Below are positions 17,701 through 26,375 of a DNA stretch of 64,000 bases, piece by piece. Every line of letters begins with the position of its first letter. Within the stretch, counting starts at the first letter, position 1. Origin of the DNA: Pseudosulfitobacter pseudonitzschiae (lineage in GTDB: Bacteria > Pseudomonadota > Alphaproteobacteria > Rhodobacterales > Rhodobacteraceae). The notes beneath the pieces were generated by a model that made no database searches, was not told the origin of the DNA, and saw only the letters and a list, made by a program, of their open reading frames with translations. The translations under genes and the position numbers were made by a program. The DNA is taken from positions 2,046,001 through 2,110,000 of the forward strand of contig NZ_CP022415.1 of NCBI RefSeq assembly GCF_002222635.1. The letters are read 5' to 3'.

Positions 17701-18612
17701 ATGTCCCTGCGCCCCACACTCGAAACCCGCCGCGCCCAGCCCACGCTAGAGGGAGCGGGTGTCAAACTGCACCGTGCTTTCGGCTTTCAGGATCCGTCCG
17801 AGTTGGACCCGTTCCTGTTGTTCGACGACTTTCGCAACGAACGCCCCGAGGATTTCGAAAAGGGTTTCCCGTGGCATCCGCATCGCGGCATCGAGACGAT
17901 TACCTATGTGCTGTCGGGCACCGTCGATCACGCCGACAGTCTGGGCAACACCGGCTCGCTCGGTGCGGGTGACGTGCAGTGGATGACCGCCGGGCGCGGC
18001 ATCTTGCATCAGGAAATGCCGCACGGGAACCGCAACGGCCAAATGCATGGTTTCCAGCTGTGGGGCAATTTGCCTTCCAGCCAGAAAATGACGGCACCAC
18101 GCTATCAGGACGTGACCGCCGCCGACATCCCCGAAGTAACGGACGATGACGGCACCATCGTGCGTGTAATCACCGGCGAGTTCTGGGGCAAAAAAGGCCC
18201 CGTCGACGGCATCGCTGCCGATCCGCAGTATCTGGACGTAACCATTCCGGCAGGCGTCAATAAGACGTTCCACATCGACACCTACCGCCGTGCATTTGCC
18301 TATATTTTTGACGGCAGTGCGGCCTTTGTCGATGCGGCGGCCCCCACGGGGGTTCTGCTGGAAAAAGAAGTGGCTGGCCAAGAGGTCAACATCCGCGATC
18401 TGTCTGGTGACCGCACGCTGATCCGCTTTGGTTCGGGTGACGAGATTACGGTGCAGGCGGGCGAACAGGGCGTGCGTTTTCTGCTGATCTCTGGCGCACC
18501 GATCAACGAACCAGTGGCATGGCACGGCCCCATCGTGATGAACACGCAACAAGAGCTGATGCAGGCAATGCGCGATCTGCGCAACGGGACATTCATCCAG
18601 CCTGCTCACTAA
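17701..18612 (+). CDS. pirin family protein
   Basis: A 303-residue bicupin. The N-terminal cupin carries the pirin metal motif HPHRGIETITYVLSG and later HADSLGNTGSLGAGDVQWMTAGRGILHQEMP, which supply His, His, His and Glu. The C-terminal cupin is less conserved (PINEPVAWHGPIVMNT), as usual. Some bacterial pirins have quercetin 2,3-dioxygenase activity, others modulate metabolic enzymes. ATG 17701 is chosen because AAAGGAG lies 8 bases before it; a longer frame from 17536 overlaps the 6S-like RNA. It converges with the TetR gene. Confidence 0.92.
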   Translation: MSLRPTLETRRAQPTLEGAGVKLHRAFGFQDPSELDPFLLFDDFRNERPEDFEKGFPWHPHRGIETITYVLSGTVDHADSLGNTGSLGAGDVQWMTAGRGILHQEMPHGNRNGQMHGFQLWGNLPSSQKMTAPRYQDVTAADIPEVTDDDGTIVRVITGEFWGKKGPVDGIAADPQYLDVTIPAGVNKTFHIDTYRRAFAYIFDGSAAFVDAAAPTGVLLEKEVAGQEVNIRDLSGDRTLIRFGSGDEITVQAGEQGVRFLLISGAPINEPVAWHGPIVMNTQQELMQAMRDLRNGTFIQPAH

Positions 18613-18620
18613 GCCCGACA

Positions 18621-18648
18621 GCCTGCGCGCCCAATGTGGCGCGCAGGC
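18621..18648. terminator. hairpin between convergent pirin and TetR genes
   Basis: A perfect 11-bp stem GCCTGCGCGCC / GGCGCGCAGGC with a 6-base loop fills the short gap between two convergent stops. It lacks a T-tract on either side but is well placed to stop both transcripts. Confidence 0.5.
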
Positions 18649-18657
18649 ACTGTTCCA

Positions 18658-19251
18658 TCAGGGAATAACCGTGCCGCCCACCGACCGGCGCACCATGTCC
18701 CAATAGATGTCTTGCACCTCGTCCAGCCGCAGCCGCCCGCCCGCGCGAAACCATGTGTTCACGCCCGTCAGCATCGCTATCACCGCAAGCGTTGCGATCT
18801 TGGGGTCTGGTACGGCAAACAGGCCCGCCTCGGCGCCGCGTCGCAGGATTGCTTCCAGCCGGTCCTCGTAGCGCCTGCGCAGCGCCTCGACCTCGGCAAA
18901 GTTGTCGGGCTCCAGATTGCGCAACTCCATATAGGCAATGAACACCGCATCGGGGCGGTCGTGGTGAAATCCGATGTGAAAGCGCACAAACCGCTCTAAC
19001 GCGGCGGCAGCGTCACCCGTGTCGTCGGGCAATGCAGCCAGCAACTCGGTCATGTGGTCGCGCATCAGATCGAACAGCAACGTCTGCTTGTCGGGCGTGT
19101 AGTTGTATAGCGCCCCCGCCTGCACGCCGACCTCGCCCGCGATCCGGCGCATCGACACGGCGGCATAGCCGTCGCGAGCAAACAGCCGCAATGCTGCGTC
19201 CCGCACACGGGGGCCTGTGATGTCCGAATGTGATCCTGCTGTGCGCGCCAT
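18658..19251 (-). CDS. TetR family transcriptional regulator
   Basis: A 197-residue regulator. The N-terminal helix-turn-helix is RDAALRLFARDGYAAVSMRRIAGEVGVQAGALYNYTPDKQTLL (about 17-60), a textbook TetR_N domain. The C-terminal half is a helical ligand-binding domain with a FHHDRPDAVFIAYMELRNL segment, like fatty-acid/CoA-type members. It is divergent from the small lipoprotein gene at 19349, and a TGAAC-N4-GTTCA palindrome sits 15 bases upstream of its start, suggesting autoregulation. The inducer is unknown. Confidence 0.9.
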   Translation of the reverse strand: MARTAGSHSDITGPRVRDAALRLFARDGYAAVSMRRIAGEVGVQAGALYNYTPDKQTLLFDLMRDHMTELLAALPDDTGDAAAALERFVRFHIGFHHDRPDAVFIAYMELRNLEPDNFAEVEALRRRYEDRLEAILRRGAEAGLFAVPDPKIATLAVIAMLTGVNTWFRAGGRLRLDEVQDIYWDMVRRSVGGTVIP

Positions 19252-19265
19252 GTCTTGGGATTATC

Positions 19266-19279
19266 TGAACACCCGTTCA
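19266..19279. promoter_or_regulatory. candidate TetR operator
   Basis: Palindrome TGAAC-ACCC-GTTCA placed 15 bases upstream of the TetR gene and 70 bases upstream of the divergent lipoprotein gene. The half-sites resemble those of FadR/PsrA-like TetR proteins. Binding is inferred only from position and symmetry. Confidence 0.5.
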
Positions 19280-19348
19280 AAACCAAGTACCTTGCGCCAC
19301 GCGCCCCGCTGGTGCATCAAGCATGCAACAGCAGTTCAAGGCAGGTAT

Positions 19349-19654
19349 ATGCGCCCCAGCCCACTTTCAGCTCTGATCGCCGCCCAACTGATGCTGGTGG
19401 CCTGCACCCAGTTCCCCGAACTGGACGCTGCGGTATCCAAGCGCGCCAAAGCCGCAGACTATCCCGCGTTAATCAATGTCGAACCCATCCTTGCGCGCAC
19501 CGAGAACAACGGATCTGCCCCCGAGGTGATCCAAAGCAATCTGGAAAGCCGCGCCGCTGCCCTGCGCAACCGCGCAGCGCGGCTTAAGGCGGGCCGCGTG
19601 ATTGATGCGCCCGCCCGCACGCGGCTGGACCAAGACCCCCAAACAAACCGCTAG
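19349..19654 (+). CDS. small putative lipoprotein
   Basis: A 101-residue protein with a lipoprotein signal: MRPSPLSALIAAQLMLVACTQ, in which LVAC is a lipobox and Cys19 the acylation site. The mature part is hydrophilic (FPELDAAVSKRAKAADYPALINVEPILA) with a helical Arg/Ala-rich tail. I do not know its function; similar small lipoproteins occur beside hom in roseobacters. The ATG 19349 follows an AAGGCAGG stretch. It shares its promoter region with the divergent TetR gene. Confidence 0.7.
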   Translation: MRPSPLSALIAAQLMLVACTQFPELDAAVSKRAKAADYPALINVEPILARTENNGSAPEVIQSNLESRAAALRNRAARLKAGRVIDAPARTRLDQDPQTNR

Positions 19655-19791
19655 AACCCACTGCCGCGCAAGCGGGCAGCAGGTTTGCGAACAGGGCTTT
19701 CTTGTGGCGCGCGCGGCTACGCCATGTTGCGTGCCATGCGTGAACGGGTTAGATGCGCAAAAAACACCACGCACGCATAAGGAAACACACC

Positions 19792-21081
19792 ATGTCCCAG
19801 CCCCTTCGCCTTGGTATTGCCGGTCTGGGCACAGTTGGTATGGGTGTCGTCAGGATCGTGCGCCAGCAGGCCGCGTTGCTGTCGGCGCGCACCGGACGTG
19901 ATATCACCATTTCCGCCGTCTCGGCGCGGTCCAGGGACAAGGATCGCGGCATCAGCCTGTCGGATTATGCGTGGGAAACCGATCCCGTGGCGCTGGCCAA
20001 ACGCGATGATGTGGACCTGTTTGTCGAACTGATGGGCGGCGAAGACGGCCCCGCCAAGGACGCCACCGAAGCTGCCATTGCCGCAGGCAAACATGTGGTC
20101 ACCGCCAACAAGGCGATGCTGGCCATGCACGGCCAGACACTCGCCGAACAGGCCGAAGCCGCAGGGCGCGCCCTGCGCTTCGAGGCGGCCGTTGCAGGCG
20201 GTATCCCCGTGATCAAAGTGCTGACCGAAGGGTTGGCGGGCAACGGCATCACCCGCGTGATGGGTGTGATGAACGGGTCGTGCAACTACATCCTGACCCG
20301 CATGGAAACCGCTGGCCTAAGCTATCAGGACGTCTTTGCCGAGGCCGATGGACTGGGCTATCTCGAAGCGGACCCACAGCTGGACGTGGGCGGAATTGAT
20401 GCGGCGCACAAGCTGGCGATCCTGTCATCAATCGCTTTCGGCACCCGCGTCGATTTTGCCGGAATCGAACTGGAAGGCATCGAACGCATTAGCATCGAAG
20501 ACATTCGTGCGGCCGCCGACATGGGTTTCAAGATCAAACTGCTGGGCGTGGCGCAGAAAACCGGTCGCGGTCTGGAACAGCGGATGCAGCCGTGCCTTGT
20601 GCCCGACACTTCGCCGCTGGGCCAGCTTCAAGGCGGCACCAATATGATCGTGCTGGAAGGCGACGCCGTCGAACAGATCGTGCTGCGCGGCCCCGGTGCA
20701 GGCGCTGGCCCTACGGCAAGTGCTGTAATGGCCGATGTCTGCGACATCGCGCGCGGCTTTTCCCTGCCGGTCTTTGGCCAGCCCGCAACCACGCTTGAGG
20801 CCGCAACCCCTGCCCTGTCGGTGCTGCCTGCGCCCTACTATCTGCGCATGGGTCTGGTCGACAAACCCGGCGCTCTGGCCAAAGTTGCCAAAGCCCTTGG
20901 TGAGGCTGGCGTCAGCATCGAGCGGATGCGCCAATATGGTCATGCCGACGCCGAAGCAGCGCAGGTGCTGATCGTCACCCACAAAACCACCCGCGCCAGT
21001 CTGAATGTGGCTGTCGAGGCGATGGAAGGCACCGGAGTGCTGGCACAGGCCCCTGTCGCGCTGCGGATCGAACACCTGTAA
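19792..21081 (+). CDS. hom: homoserine dehydrogenase
   Basis: A 429-residue enzyme that reduces aspartate semialdehyde to homoserine with NAD(P)H, for threonine and methionine synthesis. The N-terminal Rossmann motif is GIAGLGTVGMGVV. The catalytic region is NGSCNYILTRM and ADGLGYLEADPQLDVGGIDAAHKLAIL. A C-terminal ACT domain (YYLRMGLVDKPGALAKVAKALGEAGVSIERM) indicates allosteric control by threonine. The ATG 19792 is preceded by AAGGA. The order hom-glpX-recJ follows. Confidence 0.96.
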   Translation: MSQPLRLGIAGLGTVGMGVVRIVRQQAALLSARTGRDITISAVSARSRDKDRGISLSDYAWETDPVALAKRDDVDLFVELMGGEDGPAKDATEAAIAAGKHVVTANKAMLAMHGQTLAEQAEAAGRALRFEAAVAGGIPVIKVLTEGLAGNGITRVMGVMNGSCNYILTRMETAGLSYQDVFAEADGLGYLEADPQLDVGGIDAAHKLAILSSIAFGTRVDFAGIELEGIERISIEDIRAAADMGFKIKLLGVAQKTGRGLEQRMQPCLVPDTSPLGQLQGGTNMIVLEGDAVEQIVLRGPGAGAGPTASAVMADVCDIARGFSLPVFGQPATTLEAATPALSVLPAPYYLRMGLVDKPGALAKVAKALGEAGVSIERMRQYGHADAEAAQVLIVTHKTTRASLNVAVEAMEGTGVLAQAPVALRIEHL

Positions 21082-21144
21082 AGTTGCGCCAGCGCGCAGC
21101 GCCCGTTACATATTTTCAAACAGAGAATAACAAGGACCACGCCC

Positions 21145-22113
21145 ATGCCCAACAACGAAAAATTTCATGACCGTATGTTGTCACTGGGCCTTGCGCGGGT
21201 TTCTGAAGCTGCCGCGCTGGCCTCAGCCAAGCTGATCGGACACGGCGACGAGAAAGCCGCCGATCAGGTCGCCGTGAACGCCATGCGCGAACAGTTGAAC
21301 CTGCTGGACATCGCAGGCGTGGTGGTGATCGGCGAAGGCGAACGCGACGAAGCGCCGATGCTGTTCATTGGCGAGGAAGTGGGCACCGGCAACGGCCCCG
21401 GCGTCGACATCGCGCTGGACCCACTGGAAGGCACCACGCTGACCGCCAAGGACATGCCAAACGCGCTGACCGTGATCGCGATGGGCCCGCGCGGATCGAT
21501 GCTGCATGCGCCGGATGTGTATATGGAAAAACTGGCCATCGGTCCGGGCTTTGCCCCCGATACGGTGACTTTGGCCATGAGCCCCGGCGAACGGGTCAAG
21601 GCATTGGCCAAGGCCAAGGGCTGCGAGACCTCTGACATAACCGTGTGCATTCTTGAACGCCCCCGCCACGCCGACATGATTGCGGACGTGCGTGCCACAG
21701 GGGCTGCCATTCGCCTGATCACCGATGGTGACGTCGCGGGCGTGATGCATTGCGCCGACCCAGACACCGGCATCGACATGTATATGGGCGACGGCGGTGC
21801 GCCCGAAGGCGTGCTGGCCGCAGCGGCGCTGAAATGCATGGGCGGGCAGATCTATGGCCGCCTGCTGTTCCGCAACGACAACGAAAAGGGCCGCGCGGCC
21901 AAGGCGGGCATCACCGACCTGGACCGCATCTATACCCGCGACGAGATGGTCACCGACGATGTCATTTTTGCCGCGACCGGTGTGACTTCGGGGTCGTTGT
22001 TGCAAGCAGTCCAGCGCGAACCCGGCTGGCTGACCTGCGAAACCCTGCTGATGCGGTCGAAAACCGGATCGGTGCGGCGGATGCAATACCGCACGCCGGT
22101 GTCTGAAACCTGA
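21145..22113 (+). CDS. glpX: class II fructose-1,6-bisphosphatase
   Basis: A 322-residue GlpX-type phosphatase. Metal and substrate motifs are GEGERDEAPML (about 62-72) and DIALDPLEGTTL (about 90-101), followed by the sugar-binding GDGGAPEG segment near residue 213. It converts fructose 1,6-bisphosphate to fructose 6-phosphate in gluconeogenesis and, if present, the Calvin cycle. It lies 63 bp after hom. Confidence 0.96.
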   Translation: MPNNEKFHDRMLSLGLARVSEAAALASAKLIGHGDEKAADQVAVNAMREQLNLLDIAGVVVIGEGERDEAPMLFIGEEVGTGNGPGVDIALDPLEGTTLTAKDMPNALTVIAMGPRGSMLHAPDVYMEKLAIGPGFAPDTVTLAMSPGERVKALAKAKGCETSDITVCILERPRHADMIADVRATGAAIRLITDGDVAGVMHCADPDTGIDMYMGDGGAPEGVLAAAALKCMGGQIYGRLLFRNDNEKGRAAKAGITDLDRIYTRDEMVTDDVIFAATGVTSGSLLQAVQREPGWLTCETLLMRSKTGSVRRMQYRTPVSET

Positions 22114-22126
22114 TAACCCGCCGCGT

Positions 22127-22172
22127 GGGGCCAAGCGGCCCTCCGGGGGGAGTTTATTTTGCAAGATGAGAA
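22127..22172 (-). repeat. dispersed intergenic repeat, inverted copy
   Basis: On the minus strand the segment reads CTCATCTTGCAAAATAAACTCC followed by CGGAGGGCCGC, matching the start of the repeat at 45336. It fills the gap between glpX and recJ and ends just before the recJ ribosome site. Confidence 0.5.
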
Positions 22173-22184
22173 GGGGATGTGGCC

Positions 22185-23927
22185 ATGTATCTCGGCGTTG
22201 AGACATCCCTGACCGGACGCCGTTGGGTCGGACCCGATGTGGAAGTGCAGCGGGCGGCCGACCAGATTGTCCAGCAAAAGGGGCTGCCCGCACCGGTGGC
22301 ACAAGTGTTGGCCCGGCGCGGGGTGTCGCCCGAGGCGGCCGATGCGTTTCTGGCCCCAGCCCTGCGCGACCTGCTGCCCGATCCGCGTCTGTTAAAAGAT
22401 ATGGAAAAGGCCGCAGCCCGCGTGCTGGTCGCCGTGGCGGAGTGCGAGCGGATCGCGATTTTTGCCGATTACGATGTGGATGGCGGCAGTTCGGCGGCCT
22501 TGCTACTGGACTGGATGCGCCAATTGGGGCTGCGCGCAACACTGTATGTGCCGGACCGGATCGACGAAGGCTACGGCCCGAATGATGCGGCGATGGCGGA
22601 ACTGGCCGCAGCGCATGATCTGATAATTTGCGTCGATTGCGGAACCCTGTCGCACGGGCCGATTGCGGCGGCTGTCGGGGCGGATGTGGTTGTGCTGGAT
22701 CATCACTTGGGCGGCGAAACCCTGCCCGAGGCGGTGGCAGTGGTGAACCCCAACAGGCAGGACGAAGACGGCGATCTGGGACACCTGTGCGCGGCGGCGG
22801 TGGTATTTCTGATGCTGGTCGAATGTGGCCGCCAGCTGCGCGCGGCGGGCAAGACCGGACCGGATCTGATGCAGATGCTGGATCTGGTGGCGCTGGCGAC
22901 TGTGGCGGATGTCGCGCCGTTGATCGGGGTAAACCGCGCCTTTGTCCGGCAGGGTCTGCGGGTGATGGCAGCGCGCGACCGTCCGGGGCTGGCTGCCTTG
23001 GCGGATGTGGCGCGGCTGGATACGGCACCTGCGGCTTATCATCTGGGCTATCTTCTGGGGCCGCGCATCAACGCGGGCGGGCGAATCGGGCAGGCTGATC
23101 TGGGCGCACGCCTGCTGGCCACCACCGACCCGCACGAGGCCGCAGCAATAGCCGAACGGCTGGACCTGCTGAACACCGAACGCCGCGACATCGAAGCATC
23201 GGTGCGTGCCGCCGCGATGATGCAGGCCGAAGAGCGCGGCTTTGATGCGCCACTGGCTTGGGCGGCAGGCGACGGCTGGCATCCGGGCGTGGTTGGCATT
23301 GTTGCGGCACGGTTAAAAGAAGCATCAAACCGCCCTGCAGTGGTGATTGGCGTCGAAGACGGAATAGGCAAAGGTTCGGGCCGGTCGGTCACGGGCATTG
23401 ATTTGGGGGCCGCGATTCAGAGGCTGGCCACCGAAGGGCTACTGGTCAAGGGGGGCGGTCACAAGATGGCCGCCGGTCTGACTGTGCGCGCGGAACTGAT
23501 CCCCGAAGCGATGGAGCGTCTGGGGGTATTGCTGGCCAAACAAGGTGCAGACCGCATCGGCGTGGCCGATTTGCGGCTGGACGGAACCATGATGCCCGGC
23601 GCCGCCCAAGTGGAACTGGCAGAGATGATCGAACAGGTCGGCCCCTATGGAGCGGCGGCCCCCGGTCCGCGCTATGCTTTTGCCGATATGCAGATTTTTC
23701 ACGCCAAGCGGGTGGGCGAAAACCACCTGAAACTCAGCTTTGGCGACATCGGTGGTGCGCGCATGGACGCCATCTGCTTTGGCGCCTACGATGGCTCGCT
23801 GGGCCCGCGTCTGGAACAGCACGGCGGTGCGCGCTTTCATCTGGCTGGGCGTTTGGACATCAACACGTACCGTGGGCGGCAAAGCGTTCAGTTGCGTCTG
23901 GAGGATGCTGCACCCGCTGGATCGTAA
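22185..23927 (+). CDS. recJ: single-stranded-DNA-specific exonuclease RecJ
   Basis: A 580-residue DHH-family 5'-3' exonuclease. Motif I is IFADYDVDGGSSAALL (about 88-103), motif III is VVLDHHLGGE (the DHH triad), and motif IV is near LGPRINAGGRIGQADLG. The DHHA1 domain has GGGHKMAAGLTV, and an OB-fold C-terminal domain follows. It resects nicked or stalled DNA for recombination and mismatch repair. ATG 22185 is preferred over GTG 22179 because AAGGGG lies 8 bases before it. Confidence 0.95.
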   Translation: MYLGVETSLTGRRWVGPDVEVQRAADQIVQQKGLPAPVAQVLARRGVSPEAADAFLAPALRDLLPDPRLLKDMEKAAARVLVAVAECERIAIFADYDVDGGSSAALLLDWMRQLGLRATLYVPDRIDEGYGPNDAAMAELAAAHDLIICVDCGTLSHGPIAAAVGADVVVLDHHLGGETLPEAVAVVNPNRQDEDGDLGHLCAAAVVFLMLVECGRQLRAAGKTGPDLMQMLDLVALATVADVAPLIGVNRAFVRQGLRVMAARDRPGLAALADVARLDTAPAAYHLGYLLGPRINAGGRIGQADLGARLLATTDPHEAAAIAERLDLLNTERRDIEASVRAAAMMQAEERGFDAPLAWAAGDGWHPGVVGIVAARLKEASNRPAVVIGVEDGIGKGSGRSVTGIDLGAAIQRLATEGLLVKGGGHKMAAGLTVRAELIPEAMERLGVLLAKQGADRIGVADLRLDGTMMPGAAQVELAEMIEQVGPYGAAAPGPRYAFADMQIFHAKRVGENHLKLSFGDIGGARMDAICFGAYDGSLGPRLEQHGGARFHLAGRLDINTYRGRQSVQLRLEDAAPAGS

Positions 23928-24000
23928 TTTTGTCCACGAACTGCATTTTTGGTCTTGCACCATCCCGCGCGATTGCCTAATCAGCCCCTCACAAGACAGT

Positions 24001-24075
24001 GGCCCGTTCGTCTATCGGTTAGGACGTCAGGTTTTCAACCTGAAAAGAGGGGTTCGACTCCCCTACGGGCTGCCA
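24001..24075 (+). tRNA. tRNA-Glu (TTC), insertion site of the adjacent mobile element
   Basis: A 75-base cloverleaf with encoded CCA. The acceptor is GGCCCGT/ACGGGCT, the D-arm TCGTCTATCGGTTAGGAC, the anticodon loop TTTTCAA (anticodon TTC) and the T-arm GGGG-TTCGACT-CCCC. The integrase gene ends 20 bases past its 3' end, and tRNA 3' ends are classic targets for tyrosine integrases. I found no second copy of the tRNA 3' end at the other side of the element. Confidence 0.96.
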
Positions 24076-24095
24076 CTTGTTTTTCTAATGTGTTG

Positions 24096-25166
24096 TTATT
24101 CATTAGATTTTCCTTCCTTCTTGTCCAACTCTCCGGATAGGTTGGACACTTTCCCTACGTTCAGCTTCGCAAATCCGCTGTCGGCAAGACGCGCCCGGTT
24201 GGCCTTTTTCGTGTAAACTGCGGCTTGCGTTGTGTCGGAGTGCGCCAGGTAGGAAGCGATCTCCCATTCAGACGCCCCAGCATCCGCGAGTCGGGTAGCC
24301 CCTGCTTTCCGAAGGCCGTGCAGTGAGCCGGGAACCTTGGCTTCGGCGCATCTGTCGCGGAACCAGTTTCCCAGCGATGCGACTGCATAAGGCTTGTCGC
24401 TTTTGTCCTGAGTGACGAACAACAGCCGGTCCTTAGGGACGTGGCGCAGCTCCTCTGCCAACTCAGGCAGGATCGGCATGTCAGCCGCAACGGCGGTCTT
24501 GTGCCTGCGATAGGCGATCCGGCCTGCCTTGACGTGCTGGCGACCGACACGGGCAAGGTCTTGCCGTGCCATGCCGGTATTGAGAGCCAGCAGCATCACC
24601 AACCGCGCCTTGGTGGTCGGACCGTGTCGATCGAGAAAGCGGTTAACCTCGTCGTCTGTCCAAGTGTGATAGCCGTCCGGGTTGACCTTCATCCGTTCGG
24701 CGTGGCGCGCCGGGTTGGGGCCAGTATAGCCAAGCTTCTTAGCGGCGAAATTGAACAACATCGACATGTTCTTCTTGACCGTGTTCGCGGCGGTCGGGCC
24801 GGTCTTCTTCGACATGAGGGCTTCGATGTGCCGAACTTCCAGCCGCTCGAATTGATACTTGCCGGCCTCTTTGCGCAGCCAATCCAATTCAAGCCGGATC
24901 GTCCGCTTGCGGCTGTCTGACAGGTTCTGAAAGCGCAGGCTGCGCAGGTATTGCTCGATCAGCCATGCGAGGGTGCCCGCAAGAGCGGTCGATGCGTTCG
25001 AGGATTTGGAACCGGCAAGCGCGGCCTCGTATGCCGCCAGAAATTCAGGCGAGCCGTAGGGGCCGGGGATGTTAATGCGAAAATCGCCGCGCTCAAACTT
25101 CCAATAGATGCGGCCTTTAACAACGTTCTTGCGGACGCCGGGGTATTTGTTCTTGCGGCGCGTCAT
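24096..25166 (-). CDS. tyrosine-type site-specific integrase
   Basis: A 356-residue recombinase. An N-terminal arm-binding part (MTRRKNKYPGVRKN...) leads to a SAM-like core-binding domain, then the catalytic domain. The first catalytic Arg is in NTGMARQDLARV, the HxxR pair in LHGLRKAGATR, the second His in YLAHSDTTQ and the nucleophile Tyr in AAVYTKKA. It would insert the element at the tRNA-Glu end, which is 20 bp away. The gene upstream (25163-25345) overlaps its start by 4 bp. Confidence 0.93.
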   Translation of the reverse strand: MTRRKNKYPGVRKNVVKGRIYWKFERGDFRINIPGPYGSPEFLAAYEAALAGSKSSNASTALAGTLAWLIEQYLRSLRFQNLSDSRKRTIRLELDWLRKEAGKYQFERLEVRHIEALMSKKTGPTAANTVKKNMSMLFNFAAKKLGYTGPNPARHAERMKVNPDGYHTWTDDEVNRFLDRHGPTTKARLVMLLALNTGMARQDLARVGRQHVKAGRIAYRRHKTAVAADMPILPELAEELRHVPKDRLLFVTQDKSDKPYAVASLGNWFRDRCAEAKVPGSLHGLRKAGATRLADAGASEWEIASYLAHSDTTQAAVYTKKANRARLADSGFAKLNVGKVSNLSGELDKKEGKSNE

Positions 25167-25345
25167 TTCAACAGCTCGTCCGGATCTGGGCCAGCAGCCT
25201 GTGGCGCTGCACCTTCGGGAAACACAACAACGCGACCAGTAGCGTGATCAACCTCTACCCTGCCAATGCGCAGCCCGGCGGACAATGCGGCTTGCAATGT
25301 ACGCTTGATTTCGGACTGGGACACAATTGTGCGGCGGGCTGTCAT
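25163..25345 (-). CDS. small protein coupled to the integrase
   Basis: A 60-residue protein (MTARRTIVSQSEIKRTL...) I do not recognise. Its first half could form two short helices and the second half a strand (VEVDHATGRVVVFPEG) with a Pro/Ala tail. Its stop overlaps the integrase start (ATGA). The place before int is typical for excisionase or directionality factors, but no excisionase motif is clear. Confidence 0.55.
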   Translation of the reverse strand: MTARRTIVSQSEIKRTLQAALSAGLRIGRVEVDHATGRVVVFPEGAAPQAAGPDPDELLK

Positions 25346-25355
25346 GCTTCTCTCC

Positions 25356-25850
25356 TCAGGCGCTTTCGCCAGACCAAACTTTCATACGCGCATCCAATCC
25401 TGCTTGAATACCGTTCAGGCTGAAACAGATCGTGGCGATCTCGGAACCTACTTGCCCTGCGAAAAACGAAGGGGGCTGGTCGGCGTGGTTTGCACTCCAG
25501 TCATCGTTGAAACCGCTCAACGGAAAGTCGATACGGGTCTCGCCATCGTCCAGCCCAGAGCGCATCGCTGCTGCAATCTGGCACGCGTACATTGCGGCAA
25601 CCTTCTTGCTCAACGCGGGCTTCCGATCACCGGGCTTCAACGCGTCCTGACCGCCAGCACCATAGACGCGCAACAGGAAGGCGTAGACAAAAAGGCCGCA
25701 AAGATCCGCTTTGTCCCAAAACCGACCGATAGATGCCCGTGCTTCGGGCGCGCATTGGTAGATGCCGCTTGCGATGTCCTCATTCAAACGCTGACGGTCC
25801 AAGCCGACAACGTCGCATGCCGCAGATGTAGGCAATTTCTTCAAAGTCAT
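25356..25850 (-). CDS. putative MerR-like helix-turn-helix protein of the element
   Basis: A 164-residue protein. Residues 5-60 look like a degenerate MerR-type winged helix: TSAACDVVGLDRQRLNEDIASG followed by RFWDKADLCGLFVYAFLLR, the wing and second helix pattern. The rest has no known motif (DDGETRIDFPLSGFNDDWS). It lies 10 bp upstream of the small gene and the integrase and probably shares their transcript. A role in integration/excision control is inference from position. Confidence 0.5.
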   Translation of the reverse strand: MTLKKLPTSAACDVVGLDRQRLNEDIASGIYQCAPEARASIGRFWDKADLCGLFVYAFLLRVYGAGGQDALKPGDRKPALSKKVAAMYACQIAAAMRSGLDDGETRIDFPLSGFNDDWSANHADQPPSFFAGQVGSEIATICFSLNGIQAGLDARMKVWSGESA

Positions 25851-25951
25851 TCTCTCACTCCATTGACGCGTTGTGCAATAACGACTAGCGATCGCCTGCC
25901 GTGTAAGTCAATAGCAAAATTCGCAGGCCCAGAGGCACGCAGGAAATTTAC

Positions 25952-26320
25952 TTAGAGCGATGGACGCGGGGGCATCATGCTTTTGCCTGCTGTGACATCA
26001 CGCTCGAACCAAGCTGACTGCTTGTAATCCTCGAAAATCCAGACCTGATAATCAATGTGCAACTGGGCGTATTTAGGGTTGGGAAGGTCCAACCCCATAG
26101 CCTCACGCATCCGGTATGCAGCATAGGCTTTCGTTGCGACAACGTTTGAAGGTTCCCAGCCCTGCCATCCCTCAAGCTCTCGGATCACATCGACAAGTGC
26201 ACCGCTAGCAGGGCGCGCAATAGATGGCAGGGCCATAGAGACCCCCGCCACCGGCAAAGCAGCCATAAGGGTGCGACGAGACATGGCGGGGCTGTTCGCG
26301 CAAACGCGTTCTTTGGTCAT
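25952..26320 (-). CDS. hypothetical protein with Tat-like signal
   Basis: A 122-residue protein beginning MTKERVCANSPAMSRRTLMAALPVAGVSMALPSIA: a twin-Arg (SRRTLM) followed by a hydrophobic core and an Ala-rich cleavage region, as in Tat signals. The mature part (LVDVIRELEGWQGWEPSNVV...YQVWIFEDYKQSAWF) is aromatic-rich and unknown to me. It is divergent from the repressor gene at 26376, and the TAGTAACA palindrome at 26343 lies 23 bases upstream of its start. Probably an exported element protein under the repressor. Confidence 0.55.
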   Translation of the reverse strand: MTKERVCANSPAMSRRTLMAALPVAGVSMALPSIARPASGALVDVIRELEGWQGWEPSNVVATKAYAAYRMREAMGLDLPNPKYAQLHIDYQVWIFEDYKQSAWFERDVTAGKSMMPPRPSL

Positions 26321-26342
26321 TGTCAGGATCTCCAAATTCCGA

Positions 26343-26359
26343 TAGTAACAGTGTTACTA
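26343..26359. promoter_or_regulatory. operator 1 of the element's divergent switch
   Basis: Perfect 17-bp palindrome TAGTAACAGTGTTACTA between two divergent genes. A near copy (one base different, at the centre) lies at 26390. Spacing and symmetry suit a dimeric HTH repressor, most likely the product of 26376-26657. Confidence 0.75.
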
Positions 26360-26375
26360 TTAATGAGGTAAGGCA

